From: Haematospirillum jordaniae
Lineage (GTDB): Bacteria; Pseudomonadota; Alphaproteobacteria; Rhodospirillales; Rhodospirillaceae
NCBI RefSeq assembly: GCF_001611975.1
Contig: NZ_CP014525.1
Coordinates: forward strand, 302,001-366,000
Direction of reading: 5' to 3'
Length of the DNA stretch: 64,000 nt
The notes below the pieces were generated by a model. It was not told the origin of the DNA and searched no databases. It worked only from the letters and a program-made list of their open reading frames with translations. Numbering within the stretch: the stretch's first letter is position 1; the number at the start of each line of letters is the position of its first letter. Of the stretch, positions 54,208 to 63,782 are shown one piece after another. The position numbers and the translations under genes were made by a program.

Positions 54208-55038
54208 ATGAAGACATGGACATTGGACGATATTCCTTGGAGCCAGTTTGACCCCTCCAAGGTTGATCCTGAGGTAACCAAGCTGGTGAAGGCAGCAGCC
54301 TTGGTCGAACGAAATGCTGCTGACTACACCACATATCTGAAAAACGTTTTCCATGCAGATCCATCCTTCCAGTCCCTAGCCGATGAATGGCAGGAGGAGG
54401 AAGTGCAGCACGGTGATGCGTTGGGGCTCTGGGCTGAACGTGCAGACCCGACTTTCGACTACAAATCTGCATTCCAGAGGTTCCGGGATGGATACCGGAT
54501 CAATCTGGAAACAGGAGAAAGCATACGCGGCTCACTGACAGGCGAGCTGATTGCACGCTGCATCGTAGAGACGGGTACCAGCTCCTACTACTCCGCCCTG
54601 CGCGACGGAACCGAAGAACCTGTCCTGCAGTACATCTGCAACCGGATTGCAGGCGATGAGTTCCGTCACTACAAGCTGTTTTACACCGCACTGCAGGATT
54701 ACTTGAACAAGGAACAAATCCCCACATGGCGACGCCTTCTGGTTGCCATGGGACGAATCCGCGAAAGCGAGGATGACGAGCTGTCCTTTGCATGGCATGC
54801 CGCCAATGCGCCAGCCGACACACCCTATGACCGTGCCCAGGCCAGCCTTGCCTATGGTGCCCGAGCCTTCAGCTTCTACAGGCCGTTGCATGTGGAACGC
54901 GCTTCCAACATGGTCCTGAAGGCCGCTGGCATTAGACCCGGTGGATTGGTCGGGGCGGCTGTCGGCAAGATCATGTGGTCTTTCATCTCACGACGGGCCA
55001 AGAAGCTCGATGCCGAGTTGAAGCGTCAGGTCGCCTGA
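54208..55038 (+). CDS. Ferritin-like diiron protein
   Basis: 276 residues from the ATG at 54208. Four-helix-bundle ligands appear as ALVERNAADY, EWQEEEVQHGDALG and DEFRHYKLF, two ExxH-type pairs, as in the acyl-ACP desaturase / ferritin-like superfamily. The reaction is unknown; an oxidase or desaturase-like role is possible. Convergent with trpF through a strong hairpin. Confidence 0.82.
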   Translation: MKTWTLDDIPWSQFDPSKVDPEVTKLVKAAALVERNAADYTTYLKNVFHADPSFQSLADEWQEEEVQHGDALGLWAERADPTFDYKSAFQRFRDGYRINLETGESIRGSLTGELIARCIVETGTSSYYSALRDGTEEPVLQYICNRIAGDEFRHYKLFYTALQDYLNKEQIPTWRRLLVAMGRIRESEDDELSFAWHAANAPADTPYDRAQASLAYGARAFSFYRPLHVERASNMVLKAAGIRPGGLVGAAVGKIMWSFISRRAKKLDAELKRQVA

Positions 55039-55053
55039 TCCGAAGACCTGAAA

Positions 55054-55081
55054 GGGTGAGGGAGACTACTCTCCCTCACCC
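55054..55081. terminator. Perfect 11-bp bidirectional terminator hairpin
   Basis: GGGTGAGGGAG (55054-55064), loop ACTACT, CTCCCTCACCC (55071-55081). The loop and right arm contain the trpF stop and last codons, so trpF ends inside the hairpin. No T-run on either side. Confidence 0.65.
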
Positions 55082-55737
55082 GCATCCAAGGCCGCAATAA
55101 TGAAGCGAGCAATACGTTCTGGGTCTTTCACCCCTAGCGCACGTTCAACGCCAGAAGACACATCGACACCAACAGCACCACTTTCTGCCATTGCTGCTGC
55201 TACATTGTCAGGGGTCAGGCCGCCAGCCAGAAGCCAAGGACTCTGGCCGGACCAACCTCGCATGACAGACCACGGAAATGCGAGGCCATTTCCTCCAGGG
55301 CAAGATGCTCCTTGCGGAGGACGAGCATCAAACAGCAACCAGTCAGCAATACCATCATAAGGCTTTGCAGCATCCAGATCGGCGGCACTGGCAACACCAA
55401 TCGCCTTGATCACTTCCGAGCCATACTCCAGCCGGAGTTCCTCGACCCGCTCGGGGCTCTCGGCTCCATGGAGCTGAATGACATCCAGCCTGACATGGCG
55501 ATACACCGCATCAATGTCCGCATCAGATGGATCAACGAACAAGCCTACAATGCGAAGTTCATCACGGATCTCGGACGGTACGCCGGCTAGAAGCTCTGCC
55601 GCACGTTCAGGACTGACATTACGGGGGCTGGCAGGACAAAAGACAAAGCCAAGAAAGTCAGCACCGGCCCCCGCCGCCGTTTCAACCGAATCCTCGTCGG
55701 TCAGGCCACAAATCTTAATGAGTACCGGCTGGCTCAC
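55066..55737 (-). CDS. trpF: Phosphoribosylanthranilate isomerase
   Basis: 223 residues, TIM barrel. Amadori rearrangement in tryptophan synthesis. Catalytic Cys in IKICGLT (8-14) and the GGADFLGFVF-like AGADFLGFVFCPASPRNVS, VQLHG-like VIQLHGAESPE, AGGLTPDNV and the phosphate-binding VDVSSGVE. Overlaps pyrF by 4 bases. trpB/trpA, often downstream of trpF, are absent from the window. Confidence 0.96.
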   Translation of the reverse strand: MSQPVLIKICGLTDEDSVETAAGAGADFLGFVFCPASPRNVSPERAAELLAGVPSEIRDELRIVGLFVDPSDADIDAVYRHVRLDVIQLHGAESPERVEELRLEYGSEVIKAIGVASAADLDAAKPYDGIADWLLFDARPPQGASCPGGNGLAFPWSVMRGWSGQSPWLLAGGLTPDNVAAAMAESGAVGVDVSSGVERALGVKDPERIARFIIAALDAGEGE

Positions 55738-56483
55738 ACATAATCTCCTTGCTGGGAGAGAGCTGGATCGGACAGCTCCTCCAGTATACGACGAACGGCC
55801 TGTGAAGGATCCTGTGCCGTGGTTACGGGACGACCGACAACAAGATAATCCGCGCCCGCTTCCCGTGCTTCTGCCGGGGTTGCAACACGCTTCTGATCAC
55901 CGGATCCAGCCCACAGTGGCCGGATGCCCGGCACGACAATTGTAAAATCAGGCCCACAGGCAGAACGAACAAGATCAGCCTCGTAAGCCGAGCACACAAC
56001 CCCGTCCATAAGGCAATCACGGGCCAGAGAGACCAAGTGCCGCACCTGGTCTAGAGGCACGCGCAGCAGACCAACTTCAGCCAGATCTGCAGCATTCATG
56101 CTGGTCAGGACAGTCACAGCAAACAGCCGTGGCCTGACAATGCCACGCCGCCCCGCTTCCTCATGCACGGCATCCACTGCGGCGCGCATCATGTCGCGTC
56201 CTCCCCCGGCGTGCAACGTCATACAAAAAGGGGAGAGCTGACACGCGGCACGGACAGCACCGGCAACCGTGTTGGGGATATCGTGGAACTTGAGATCAAG
56301 GAAAAGCGGCAAGCCCCCCGATACCTCCTGGACAGAGCGCACACCATCGGGCCCATGGGCGGAATAATACTCAAGACCAAGCTTGATCCCTCCCGCCAGT
56401 CCCTTGACGGCAGAAGCCAGCTGCGTGGCACGGGCATGGTCAACCGTATCCAAGGCAACAAACAATTGGTTGGCCGGAAACAT
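55734..56483 (-). CDS. pyrF: Orotidine 5'-phosphate decarboxylase
   Basis: 249 residues from the ATG at 56483 (AGGATA upstream). Last step of UMP synthesis. LFVALDTVDHA, the catalytic network LFLDLKFHDIPNTVAGAV and the phosphate-binding YLVVGRPVTTAQDP are present. Coupled to trpF, an arrangement common in alphaproteobacteria. Confidence 0.97.
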   Translation of the reverse strand: MFPANQLFVALDTVDHARATQLASAVKGLAGGIKLGLEYYSAHGPDGVRSVQEVSGGLPLFLDLKFHDIPNTVAGAVRAACQLSPFCMTLHAGGGRDMMRAAVDAVHEEAGRRGIVRPRLFAVTVLTSMNAADLAEVGLLRVPLDQVRHLVSLARDCLMDGVVCSAYEADLVRSACGPDFTIVVPGIRPLWAGSGDQKRVATPAEAREAGADYLVVGRPVTTAQDPSQAVRRILEELSDPALSQQGDYV

Positions 56484-56563
56484 GGCAGGTATCCTGTCCA
56501 AGGCTAAGCTGCCGATGGTTATAGCACCACCACCAGACTCGGCAAGAACGGAATACAAACAGC

Positions 56564-57355
56564 TTAGCCGCCGGGGCTGATCGTCATCTCCAGCAAGTCC
56601 AGAAGCCGCCCTGTTGCCCCGCGCCCAAACCACTGCTCCATATCATCCCCCTGCCGGGGCCTCTGGAGTTGTAGCATGAAGTCACCGAACAAACCCGAGC
56701 ATATCGCCGAAAAATGCTTCTCCGTCGGCTTGAAAATATTGGGCCACTTGTCATACGCAAGAGCGGGAATAAAGTGGGAACGCAAGGCCGGGGCATCCTG
56801 GAAAATAGCCAAAAGACGCGTAAGCAGCTTCATCAGCAAAAGCCGCGAGGGCGGGTGGGAAAACATCAAGGACCGCAGCTCGCTATCCCGGGCCGAGGGA
56901 AAACGCGTCATCAGGCGGCTGGCATCTGAATTCAGGTCCGAATAGGGAAATGTCCCCAAAACATCACGCCAGAACCCCCCTAGGCGCACCAAACAGTGCC
57001 GGGGCAGAACCAGGGAGTGATCCTTGACCTCATTGGCAACGCCATGTGGATAGAAGGCAACAATCAAACGTAGAAGAAAATCAGCACGACGGTCCCACGC
57101 GGGACGCTCGATAGGCTCGGCCCTCAAGGCCTCGGCAGATGCATCTTGGACCATACGCCGGGCACAGCTGGAGCAGGTAATCTCCATACGGGCGACCTGA
57201 CCTTTGACAAACAGCTCAGTTTCAGCAACCAGCTTGTCAACGCCCCGTGATTCCGCCAGCTTCTTTGCAACTTTACCAATTTCCTCGGCGTGCACGATCA
57301 TTTCCGGCCCGCCGACACCCAGTCTCAGCTTTTTGTCCTTGTTCTGGTCCGACAC
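56564..57355 (-). CDS. Hypothetical protein with CxxC motif
   Basis: About 263 residues from a GTG at 57355 with GGGGAA upstream (57412 is the frame start). Contains CSSCARRM (a possible metal-binding CxxC, about 61-64) and a helical C-terminal region rich in Arg, Leu and Phe. No family recognised. Downstream of rnhA-thrB on the same strand. Confidence 0.65.
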   Translation of the reverse strand: MSDQNKDKKLRLGVGGPEMIVHAEEIGKVAKKLAESRGVDKLVAETELFVKGQVARMEITCSSCARRMVQDASAEALRAEPIERPAWDRRADFLLRLIVAFYPHGVANEVKDHSLVLPRHCLVRLGGFWRDVLGTFPYSDLNSDASRLMTRFPSARDSELRSLMFSHPPSRLLLMKLLTRLLAIFQDAPALRSHFIPALAYDKWPNIFKPTEKHFSAICSGLFGDFMLQLQRPRQGDDMEQWFGRGATGRLLDLLEMTISPGG

Positions 57356-57412
57356 GGCATTCCCCTGTACATCACCACAACCGGAACTGTTGCCACCGCC
57401 ACTGAAAGGCAA

Positions 57413-57883
57413 TCAATCCATAGCTTGGCGGGTTGATTGCGGGATGCCGGACCGGGCAAGGCAATCTGCCCTTTCATTGTCCGGGTGGCCGGCATGCCCC
57501 TTGACCCAGTGCCATCGTACCTCATGGCGACTGGCCTGCACATCAAGAAGCTGCCACAAGTCTGCATTTTTGACTGGCTTGTTGTCAGCTGTCTTCCACT
57601 GCTTCCTTTTCCATCCCTGCAGCCATTCGGTCATGCCCTTCTGGACATATGTGCTGTCTGTATAGACATCTACCACCATCGGACGTCGCAAGGTCTTAAG
57701 CGCCTCGATTACAGAGGTCAGCTCCATCCTGTTGTTGGTGGTTTCGCTTTCCCCCCCGCAAATCTCTTTTTCGTGCCCTTTCCAGCGCAAAATGGCCCCC
57801 CATCCGCCTGGTCCCGGATTCCCGGAACAAGCCCCGTCTGTAAAAATTTCAACGCGATCCGAATCATCCCGTGTCTGGCTCAT
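57413..57883 (-). CDS. rnhA: Ribonuclease HI
   Basis: 156 residues. Removes RNA from RNA-DNA hybrids. DEDD residues: Asp in IFTDGACSGNPGPGGWGA, Glu in NRMELTSVIEAL, Asp in DVYTDSTYVQKG and Asp in HPDNERAD. Length normal. Overlaps thrB by 4 bases. Confidence 0.98.
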   Translation of the reverse strand: MSQTRDDSDRVEIFTDGACSGNPGPGGWGAILRWKGHEKEICGGESETTNNRMELTSVIEALKTLRRPMVVDVYTDSTYVQKGMTEWLQGWKRKQWKTADNKPVKNADLWQLLDVQASRHEVRWHWVKGHAGHPDNERADCLARSGIPQSTRQAMD

Positions 57884-58857
57884 ACCAGCTCCCCCGGCGT
57901 CAATCCATACGCGGAAATCCCGGCAGCCGTACGGTGGAAACGCAGCCTGCGCAGGTACTCAAGCGGGTCTTTCTTGGTCACAAGAGCATCCGGATCTGTG
58001 TACAACCAGTCATAAAGGCGGGTCAGGAGAAAACGCAGTGCCGCACCGCGAGCCAACAGGGGCAGGCTGTCAAGCTCTGCCGGCTGCAGAGGACGCACAC
58101 TGTGGTAACCAGAAAGGAAGAGACGGGCACGTTCGGCACTGAAGCCAGCTCTCTCATCAAAACACCAAGCATTAAGGCAAACAGCGACGTCATAAGCCAG
58201 CATGTCATTGCAGGCGAAGTAGAAATCAATAAGCCCGGAAAGGTGGCCATCCTGAAAAAACACATTATCAGGAAACAGGTCGGCGTGAATGATCCCGGAG
58301 GGAAGCCCGGAAGGCCACGCATCATCAAGAACAGCAAGCTCCGCCGCAAGTTCATCAGCTAGGCCCGGCTCAACCTCGTGGGCGCGATCAGAACAGGCCC
58401 TGTACAGGGTATGCCACCCCTGCAGGGACAAATCATTGGGGCGGGTCATGGTAAAATCGGCAGCCCCACAGTGCATCGTGGCCAACGCCATGCCCAGTGG
58501 TTCCATGTGGACAGGCAGGACCCGTCGCTGCCAATGCCCCTGCAAGAACGTAACAAGTGCCGCCGGACGCCCACACAACATGCCCAACGCTTGGCCATGT
58601 CTGTTATCTACCGGGACGGGGCAAGGAACACCACGCGCAGCCAAATGCCGCATCAAACCAAGAAAGAAGGGTAAACAGCCCGGATCAACCCGTTTCTCGT
58701 ACAAGGTCAGGATAAAAGTACCGCCGCTGGTCACCAGACGAAAATTGGTATTCTCAACCCCCTCTGCGATACCCTCCAGAGACTGGACATCCCCGATATC
58801 ATAAGAGCGGACAAACGCGGCCAACTCGGAATCGCTGACCTTGGTATAAACGGCCAT
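57880..58857 (-). CDS. thrB: Homoserine kinase (phosphotransferase-fold type)
   Basis: 325 residues. The alphaproteobacterial ThrB of the choline-kinase-like fold, not GHMP. MAVYTKVSDSELAAFVRSYD start, FRLVTSGGTFILTLYEKR, the catalytic loop GIIHADLFPDNVFF and the metal Asp in LSGLIDFYFACND. Phosphorylates homoserine for threonine synthesis. Coupled to rnhA; 18 bases after ispH. Confidence 0.96.
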   Translation of the reverse strand: MAVYTKVSDSELAAFVRSYDIGDVQSLEGIAEGVENTNFRLVTSGGTFILTLYEKRVDPGCLPFFLGLMRHLAARGVPCPVPVDNRHGQALGMLCGRPAALVTFLQGHWQRRVLPVHMEPLGMALATMHCGAADFTMTRPNDLSLQGWHTLYRACSDRAHEVEPGLADELAAELAVLDDAWPSGLPSGIIHADLFPDNVFFQDGHLSGLIDFYFACNDMLAYDVAVCLNAWCFDERAGFSAERARLFLSGYHSVRPLQPAELDSLPLLARGAALRFLLTRLYDWLYTDPDALVTKKDPLEYLRRLRFHRTAAGISAYGLTPGELV

Positions 58858-58875
58858 TGTTCTGTATTTCTCCGT

Positions 58876-59823
58876 CTATTCGGCTGCCAGTATACGGGGC
58901 AAGCGGAACACGATGTTTTCCTCGGTCACCGACACATGTTCTAGGGTCACATCAAAGTGATCCCGACACGCCTCGATAACAGTCTCGACCAGAATTTCCG
59001 GTGCAGAAGCACCAGCCGTCAGCCCAAGACGACGCACACCCGCCAAGGCAACCCAGTCAATCTCTGCCGCAGACTGCACCAGCAAGGAACGCTCACAGCC
59101 GGCCTTGCGGGCTACTTCCACTAAGCGGCGTGAATTGGACGAATTCGGCGCCCCGATCACCATAACGGCGTCACATCCACGGACCATCGCCTTGACCGCT
59201 GCTTGGCGATTGGTCGTGGCGTAACAGATATCTTCTTTGTGCGGCGCAGAAATCAGCGGAAAACGACGACGCAAAACGGCAATGATATCGGCGGTTTCGT
59301 CAACCGACAGGGTCGTCTGGGTAACATAAGCCAGATGCTCCGGCGTTCCGGGCTGCACAGCCTCGGCCTGCTCCACCGTTTCAACCAGCAGCATCTGGCC
59401 GTCAGGAACCTGTCCCATGGTACCGATAACTTCAGGATGGCCGGCGTGACCAATCAGGATGACCTGACGCCCCTCTGCCACGTGACGCTCGGCCCCATTA
59501 TGAACCTTGCTGACTAGGGGACAGGTTGCATCCACCCACGTCATCCTGCGGGCTTTTGCAGCCTCTGGGACACTCTTGGGGACACCGTGCGCCGAGAAAA
59601 TAACCGGGCGATTGTCCGGACACTGGTCCAGCTCCTCGACAAAGACAGCGCCACGCGCCCTCAGGCTTTCAACCACAAAGCGATTATGGACAATTTCATG
59701 ACGCACATAAACAGGAGCCCCGAATTTCTCCAGCGCCCGCTCGACAATCTGAATCGCCCGGTCAACACCGGCGCAGAAACCACGTGGTCCGGCCAGGGCA
59801 ATCACAAGAGGAGGCTTGGACAT
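58876..59823 (-). CDS. ispH: 4-Hydroxy-3-methylbut-2-enyl diphosphate reductase
   Basis: 315 residues from the ATG at 59823. Last step of the MEP isoprenoid pathway, [4Fe-4S] enzyme. The three cluster cysteines are in RGFCAGVDRAI, DATCPLVSKVH and EDICYATTNRQ; the substrate-binding His and Glu regions (FSAHGVPKSV, IGHAGHPEVIGT) are clear. Starts the ispH-thrB-rnhA gene string. Confidence 0.97.
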   Translation of the reverse strand: MSKPPLVIALAGPRGFCAGVDRAIQIVERALEKFGAPVYVRHEIVHNRFVVESLRARGAVFVEELDQCPDNRPVIFSAHGVPKSVPEAAKARRMTWVDATCPLVSKVHNGAERHVAEGRQVILIGHAGHPEVIGTMGQVPDGQMLLVETVEQAEAVQPGTPEHLAYVTQTTLSVDETADIIAVLRRRFPLISAPHKEDICYATTNRQAAVKAMVRGCDAVMVIGAPNSSNSRRLVEVARKAGCERSLLVQSAAEIDWVALAGVRRLGLTAGASAPEILVETVIEACRDHFDVTLEHVSVTEENIVFRLPRILAAE

Positions 59824-60004
59824 AGGACATTCCACAGAAAAACAGGGTTGGGAGGCAGACAATGGTGGATCTGCACACACGTTCATGCGTGGATAGCAGA
59901 TCTACAGCCCCGGAGGAAGCCTTGCATCATACCTGCGGGATTGGACAAAACAGGCCGACATGGTAGGTTCCCGCCGCATCATGACAGCAACAGGATAAGC
60001 AAGC

Positions 60005-61786
60005 GTGACCGTCGAAACCCGCCATAGAACCCCGACCATGGCCCTGATGAAACGCCTTTACCGGGAATCTGTTGGCCAATACCGCGGCCAACTTGTTCTG
60101 GCGGCATTCTTCATGGCCCTTTCTGCGGCGGCGACCGCAGCAGTGGCCAAACTGATGGAACCGGTTGTCAACGAAGTGTTCATGCTGCGCAATGCAGCCC
60201 TGCTGTGGCCGGTCGCCGGCATGGTGCTGGCGACGTTTGCCACCAAGGGGATAGCAGAGTACGGGCAGTCTGTTGTCATGGCCCGGGTTGGACTGCGTAT
60301 CATTGCCGACCTGCAACAATGGCTGTTTGGCCACCTGATGACACTGGATGCCGGCTTCTTCGCCCACAATACAACCGGGCGGCTGGTATCGCGCTTCCTT
60401 GTGGATATCAACCAGATGCGCAATGCGGTTTCCAATGCCCTGACCAGCTTGGGAAAAGACATGCTGAGCGTTATAGGCCTGGTAACTGTCATGTTCTGGC
60501 AGGACTGGCTTCTGGCGACGGTGGCCTTTTTTGTCTTTCCGGTTGCCATCTTGCCGATTGCCCGGATCGGGCGCCGCATGCGCAAGGTCTCTATCAACAC
60601 CCAGGATCAGATGGGGGCCTTCAACACCGTTCTCGAGCAATCCTTCCATGGGATCCGGATGGTCAAGTCCTATGGCCTTGAAGGGCACGAGTGCTCAAAA
60701 ATTCGTGCCCTGACTGAAGATCTGTTCTCCTTGGCTTTCAAGGCATCACGAATCAGGGCCATGTCCAGTCCGGTCATGGAAACACTGGGCGGAATTGCCA
60801 TCACTGTTGTGATTCTGTATGGCGGCAGCCGGGTTGTGGACGGCACCACAACGGCCGGTCAGTTTTTCAGCTTCATTACGGCCCTGATGCTGGCTTACCA
60901 ACCCATGAAGAATCTGGCCAAGCTGAATGCTTCGCTGGAAGAAGGACTGGCAGGAGCTGAACGGCTGTTCTCTATTCTAGACACCCGCACCGCCATTACC
61001 GAACGGGCAGACGCTATTGCCCTGAAAACAGCCGACGGGCAGATTGAATTCCGGAATGTCTCGTTCTCTTACAACGGGCAGAAAGCTGTTCTTTCCGGAC
61101 TGAACTTGGTTGTCCCGCCCGGGAAGACTGTCGCGCTGGTCGGGCCATCCGGGGCAGGAAAATCAACCATTCTGAACCTGATACCACGCTTCTATGATGT
61201 TGCCTCTGGCGCTGTGCTGATAGACGGGCTGGACGTGCGTCAGGCAACGCTCGACTCACTCCGCCAATCCGTCGCCCTAGTCAGTCAGGAGGTTGTCCTG
61301 TTCGATGATACAATCCGGGCCAATATTGCCTTCGGCAAACCAGATGCCAATGAGACAGAGATTGAACATGCAGCCCGCCTAGCCGCCGCACACGACTTCA
61401 TCTCTGCGCTGCCCATGGGGTATGCAACACCGGTCGGGGAACGTGGCATGAGCCTGTCCGGGGGACAACGGCAACGAATTGCCATTGCCCGAGCCATCCT
61501 GAAGAATGCACCGGTCCTTCTGCTGGATGAAGCCACCAGCGCCCTTGACACCGAAAGCGAGCGTCAGGTTCAGGACGCTCTTCAAACCCTGATGCAGGGA
61601 CGCACAACGGTTGTTATAGCGCACCGCCTGTCAACCATAACCCAAGCCGATCTCATTCATGTTATTGATGAAGGTCGGGTTATCGAGCATGGTACCCATC
61701 AGGATCTTCTGGAACGTGGTGGGGCCTATGCCGCCCTGTATGCCCTTCAGTTCAGGGACACAACAGAACCAGGACCGTCATGCTGA
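60005..61786 (+). CDS. msbA: MsbA-like ABC transporter (lipid A exporter type)
   Basis: 593 residues from a GTG with AGGATAAG upstream. Half-transporter: six-helix membrane domain (about 1-320) and nucleotide-binding domain with GPSGAGKST, SLSGGQRQR, VLLLDEATSALD and AHRLST. Genomic context (acyltransferase, waaA, lpxK next) supports lipid A-core flipping from the inner to the outer leaflet. Overlaps the next gene by 7 bases. Confidence 0.92.
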   Translation: MTVETRHRTPTMALMKRLYRESVGQYRGQLVLAAFFMALSAAATAAVAKLMEPVVNEVFMLRNAALLWPVAGMVLATFATKGIAEYGQSVVMARVGLRIIADLQQWLFGHLMTLDAGFFAHNTTGRLVSRFLVDINQMRNAVSNALTSLGKDMLSVIGLVTVMFWQDWLLATVAFFVFPVAILPIARIGRRMRKVSINTQDQMGAFNTVLEQSFHGIRMVKSYGLEGHECSKIRALTEDLFSLAFKASRIRAMSSPVMETLGGIAITVVILYGGSRVVDGTTTAGQFFSFITALMLAYQPMKNLAKLNASLEEGLAGAERLFSILDTRTAITERADAIALKTADGQIEFRNVSFSYNGQKAVLSGLNLVVPPGKTVALVGPSGAGKSTILNLIPRFYDVASGAVLIDGLDVRQATLDSLRQSVALVSQEVVLFDDTIRANIAFGKPDANETEIEHAARLAAAHDFISALPMGYATPVGERGMSLSGGQRQRIAIARAILKNAPVLLLDEATSALDTESERQVQDALQTLMQGRTTVVIAHRLSTITQADLIHVIDEGRVIEHGTHQDLLERGGAYAALYALQFRDTTEPGPSC

Positions 61787-62502
61787 AAAAAATTCTGCGC
61801 AACGACCGTGTCCGTTCCCTCTTCAGCTGGCTGGGATCCCTGTACATACGGCTGGTCTGGCATACCGGATCATGGACCGTAGACAATGACGAACAGCCCA
61901 AACGCATGTGGGCAGAGAACAAGCCTTTCATCATGGCGTTCTGGCATGGGCATCTGCTAATGATGCCCTACGCATGGCGCACAGGGCGCGTGATGTACAT
62001 GCTGATCTCGCAGCACCGCGACGGACAACTGATTGCGGAGACAATATCTTACCTTGGCCTTCACTCTATTGCCGGAAGCTCGGGTAAAAGCGGCGCATCT
62101 GCCGTACGGCAGATCCTGAAGGTCCTCAAGACAGGAAGCAGCATCGGCGTAACTCCGGATGGCCCCCGGGGGCCAAGGATGCGTGCCAGCCGGGGCATTA
62201 TCGACATTGCCCGCCTGAGCGGTGTGCCCATCATCCCGTGTGCCTTTTCCTGCAAGAATCGTAGGATCCTGGGGAGCTGGGACAGGTTCCGCTTGGCACT
62301 GCCTTTCAGCAGGGGGGTCATCGCATGGGGGGATCCCGTCACAATCGCACCGGACCTAGACCCGAACCAGATAGAACAGGAACGCGAGCAGCTGGAGACT
62401 GCGATGATTGCCTTGGCTGCCACCGCCGATGCACGCATGGGCCATGAACCGACCCCCCCCGCTAACCCCGGGGAGACAAGCAAGACAAGGCGATCAACGT
62501 GA
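61780..62502 (+). CDS. Lysophospholipid acyltransferase-like protein (DUF374)
   Basis: 240 residues, no obvious membrane helices beyond the N terminus. MAFWHGHLLMMP carries the acyltransferase-type His region, and VTPDGPRGPRMRA the Arg/Pro motif of DUF374. Members lie in lipid A gene clusters and probably act on a lipid acyl or Kdo-lipid substrate. Overlaps msbA by 7 and waaA by 4 bases, so the cluster is translationally linked. Confidence 0.88.
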   Translation: MLKKILRNDRVRSLFSWLGSLYIRLVWHTGSWTVDNDEQPKRMWAENKPFIMAFWHGHLLMMPYAWRTGRVMYMLISQHRDGQLIAETISYLGLHSIAGSSGKSGASAVRQILKVLKTGSSIGVTPDGPRGPRMRASRGIIDIARLSGVPIIPCAFSCKNRRILGSWDRFRLALPFSRGVIAWGDPVTIAPDLDPNQIEQEREQLETAMIALAATADARMGHEPTPPANPGETSKTRRST

Positions 62503-63782
62503 TTCCTTTTTTGTACCATAGCGTTGTCTCAACCAGCGCACCGGCCCTGCGCCTGTGGCTTGAGTACCGGGCCCGGCAAGGCAAGGAAGATCCTGAACGC
62601 CTGCCAGAACGCAGGGGGATTGCCAGCCACCCGCGCCCCGCAGGACCTGTCCTGTGGATCCACGCGGCCAGTGTGGGGGAAAGCCTGTCTGTTCTACCCC
62701 TGCTCCAGTCCGTGATGACAGCCCGGCCGTCTTGGTCAGCTGTTCTGACAACCGGCACACGGACATCGGCACGCCTGCTACCCTCTCGCCTCCACGACAT
62801 CGGAGTCGGGCGCATCATACATCAGTTTGTCCCCCTGGATCATCCCCGCTGGGTAGGACGGTTCCTAGATCACTGGCAGCCAAACCTTGCCTTGTGGGTT
62901 GAAAGCGAACTGTGGCCCAACCTGCTGAAGGCATGTCGCGAGCGGAGGATTGCTTCCGCTCTGGTCAACGGACGGATGTCGGAACACTCCTTCCAACGCT
63001 GGCGGCTCGCCCCTGCCCTGATCCGGGATATGCTGTCTGGTTTCTCCCTGTGCATGGGACAAAGCCCGGAAGACACGCAACGCCTGCAGGAACTGGGGGC
63101 CCGGAATCCTGTATGCCCAGGAAATCTCAAGTACGCATCACCCCCTTTGCCGGTCGACCTCGACAAACTGGAGGCAGCTCGAAACGTCATAAAAAATCGC
63201 CCGGTATGGCTGGCATCGTCCACTCACCCCGGGGAAGAACTGATGGCCGGACAGGTACACCGCGCCATGGCAGCACAGATACCTGACCTGCTGACCATTA
63301 TCGTGCCCCGCCATCCCGAACGCGGGGAAGATATTGCAAGGGAGCTAATGGACAGAGGGATGACAGTCGCCCTCCGCTCCCACGGGTCTGCTCCTGATCA
63401 GGACTGTGACGTCTGGTTGGCTGACACCTTGGGAGAGCTGGGGCTTTTCTATCGCCTGTGCCCTGTTTCCTTTATCGGCAAATCCCTGCTCGGAACAGGG
63501 GGACAAAACCCACTGGAACCGGCACGGCTTGGCAGTGCTGTTGTGTTCGGGCCGCACATGGAAAACTTTGCTGAAATCAGCATCCGCATGTTGCAGCATC
63601 GTGCTGCGATACAGGTTCCCGATGCAGAAGAGCTGACCAGAACAGTGCAGCAGCTTTTGCTGCAACCCGGCATGCGCGAAACTTTGACACAGTCTGCTCA
63701 AAGCTTCTGCCACCAAGAGGCCTCTGTTCTGGAGCGGATTATGGCTCATCTGCTCCCGTTGTGCGACAGTGGGGCCAGCTGA
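62499..63782 (+). CDS. waaA: 3-deoxy-D-manno-octulosonic acid (Kdo) transferase
   Basis: 427 residues. Adds Kdo to lipid IVA. N-terminal membrane anchor (about 1-20), the acceptor-binding WIHAASVGESLSVLPLL (about 51-67), LWVESELWPN, and the donor-binding C-terminal PHMENFAEI and GQNPLEPARL (about 330-355). Overlaps lpxK by one base (TGATG). Confidence 0.96.
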   Translation: MIPFLYHSVVSTSAPALRLWLEYRARQGKEDPERLPERRGIASHPRPAGPVLWIHAASVGESLSVLPLLQSVMTARPSWSAVLTTGTRTSARLLPSRLHDIGVGRIIHQFVPLDHPRWVGRFLDHWQPNLALWVESELWPNLLKACRERRIASALVNGRMSEHSFQRWRLAPALIRDMLSGFSLCMGQSPEDTQRLQELGARNPVCPGNLKYASPPLPVDLDKLEAARNVIKNRPVWLASSTHPGEELMAGQVHRAMAAQIPDLLTIIVPRHPERGEDIARELMDRGMTVALRSHGSAPDQDCDVWLADTLGELGLFYRLCPVSFIGKSLLGTGGQNPLEPARLGSAVVFGPHMENFAEISIRMLQHRAAIQVPDAEELTRTVQQLLLQPGMRETLTQSAQSFCHQEASVLERIMAHLLPLCDSGAS

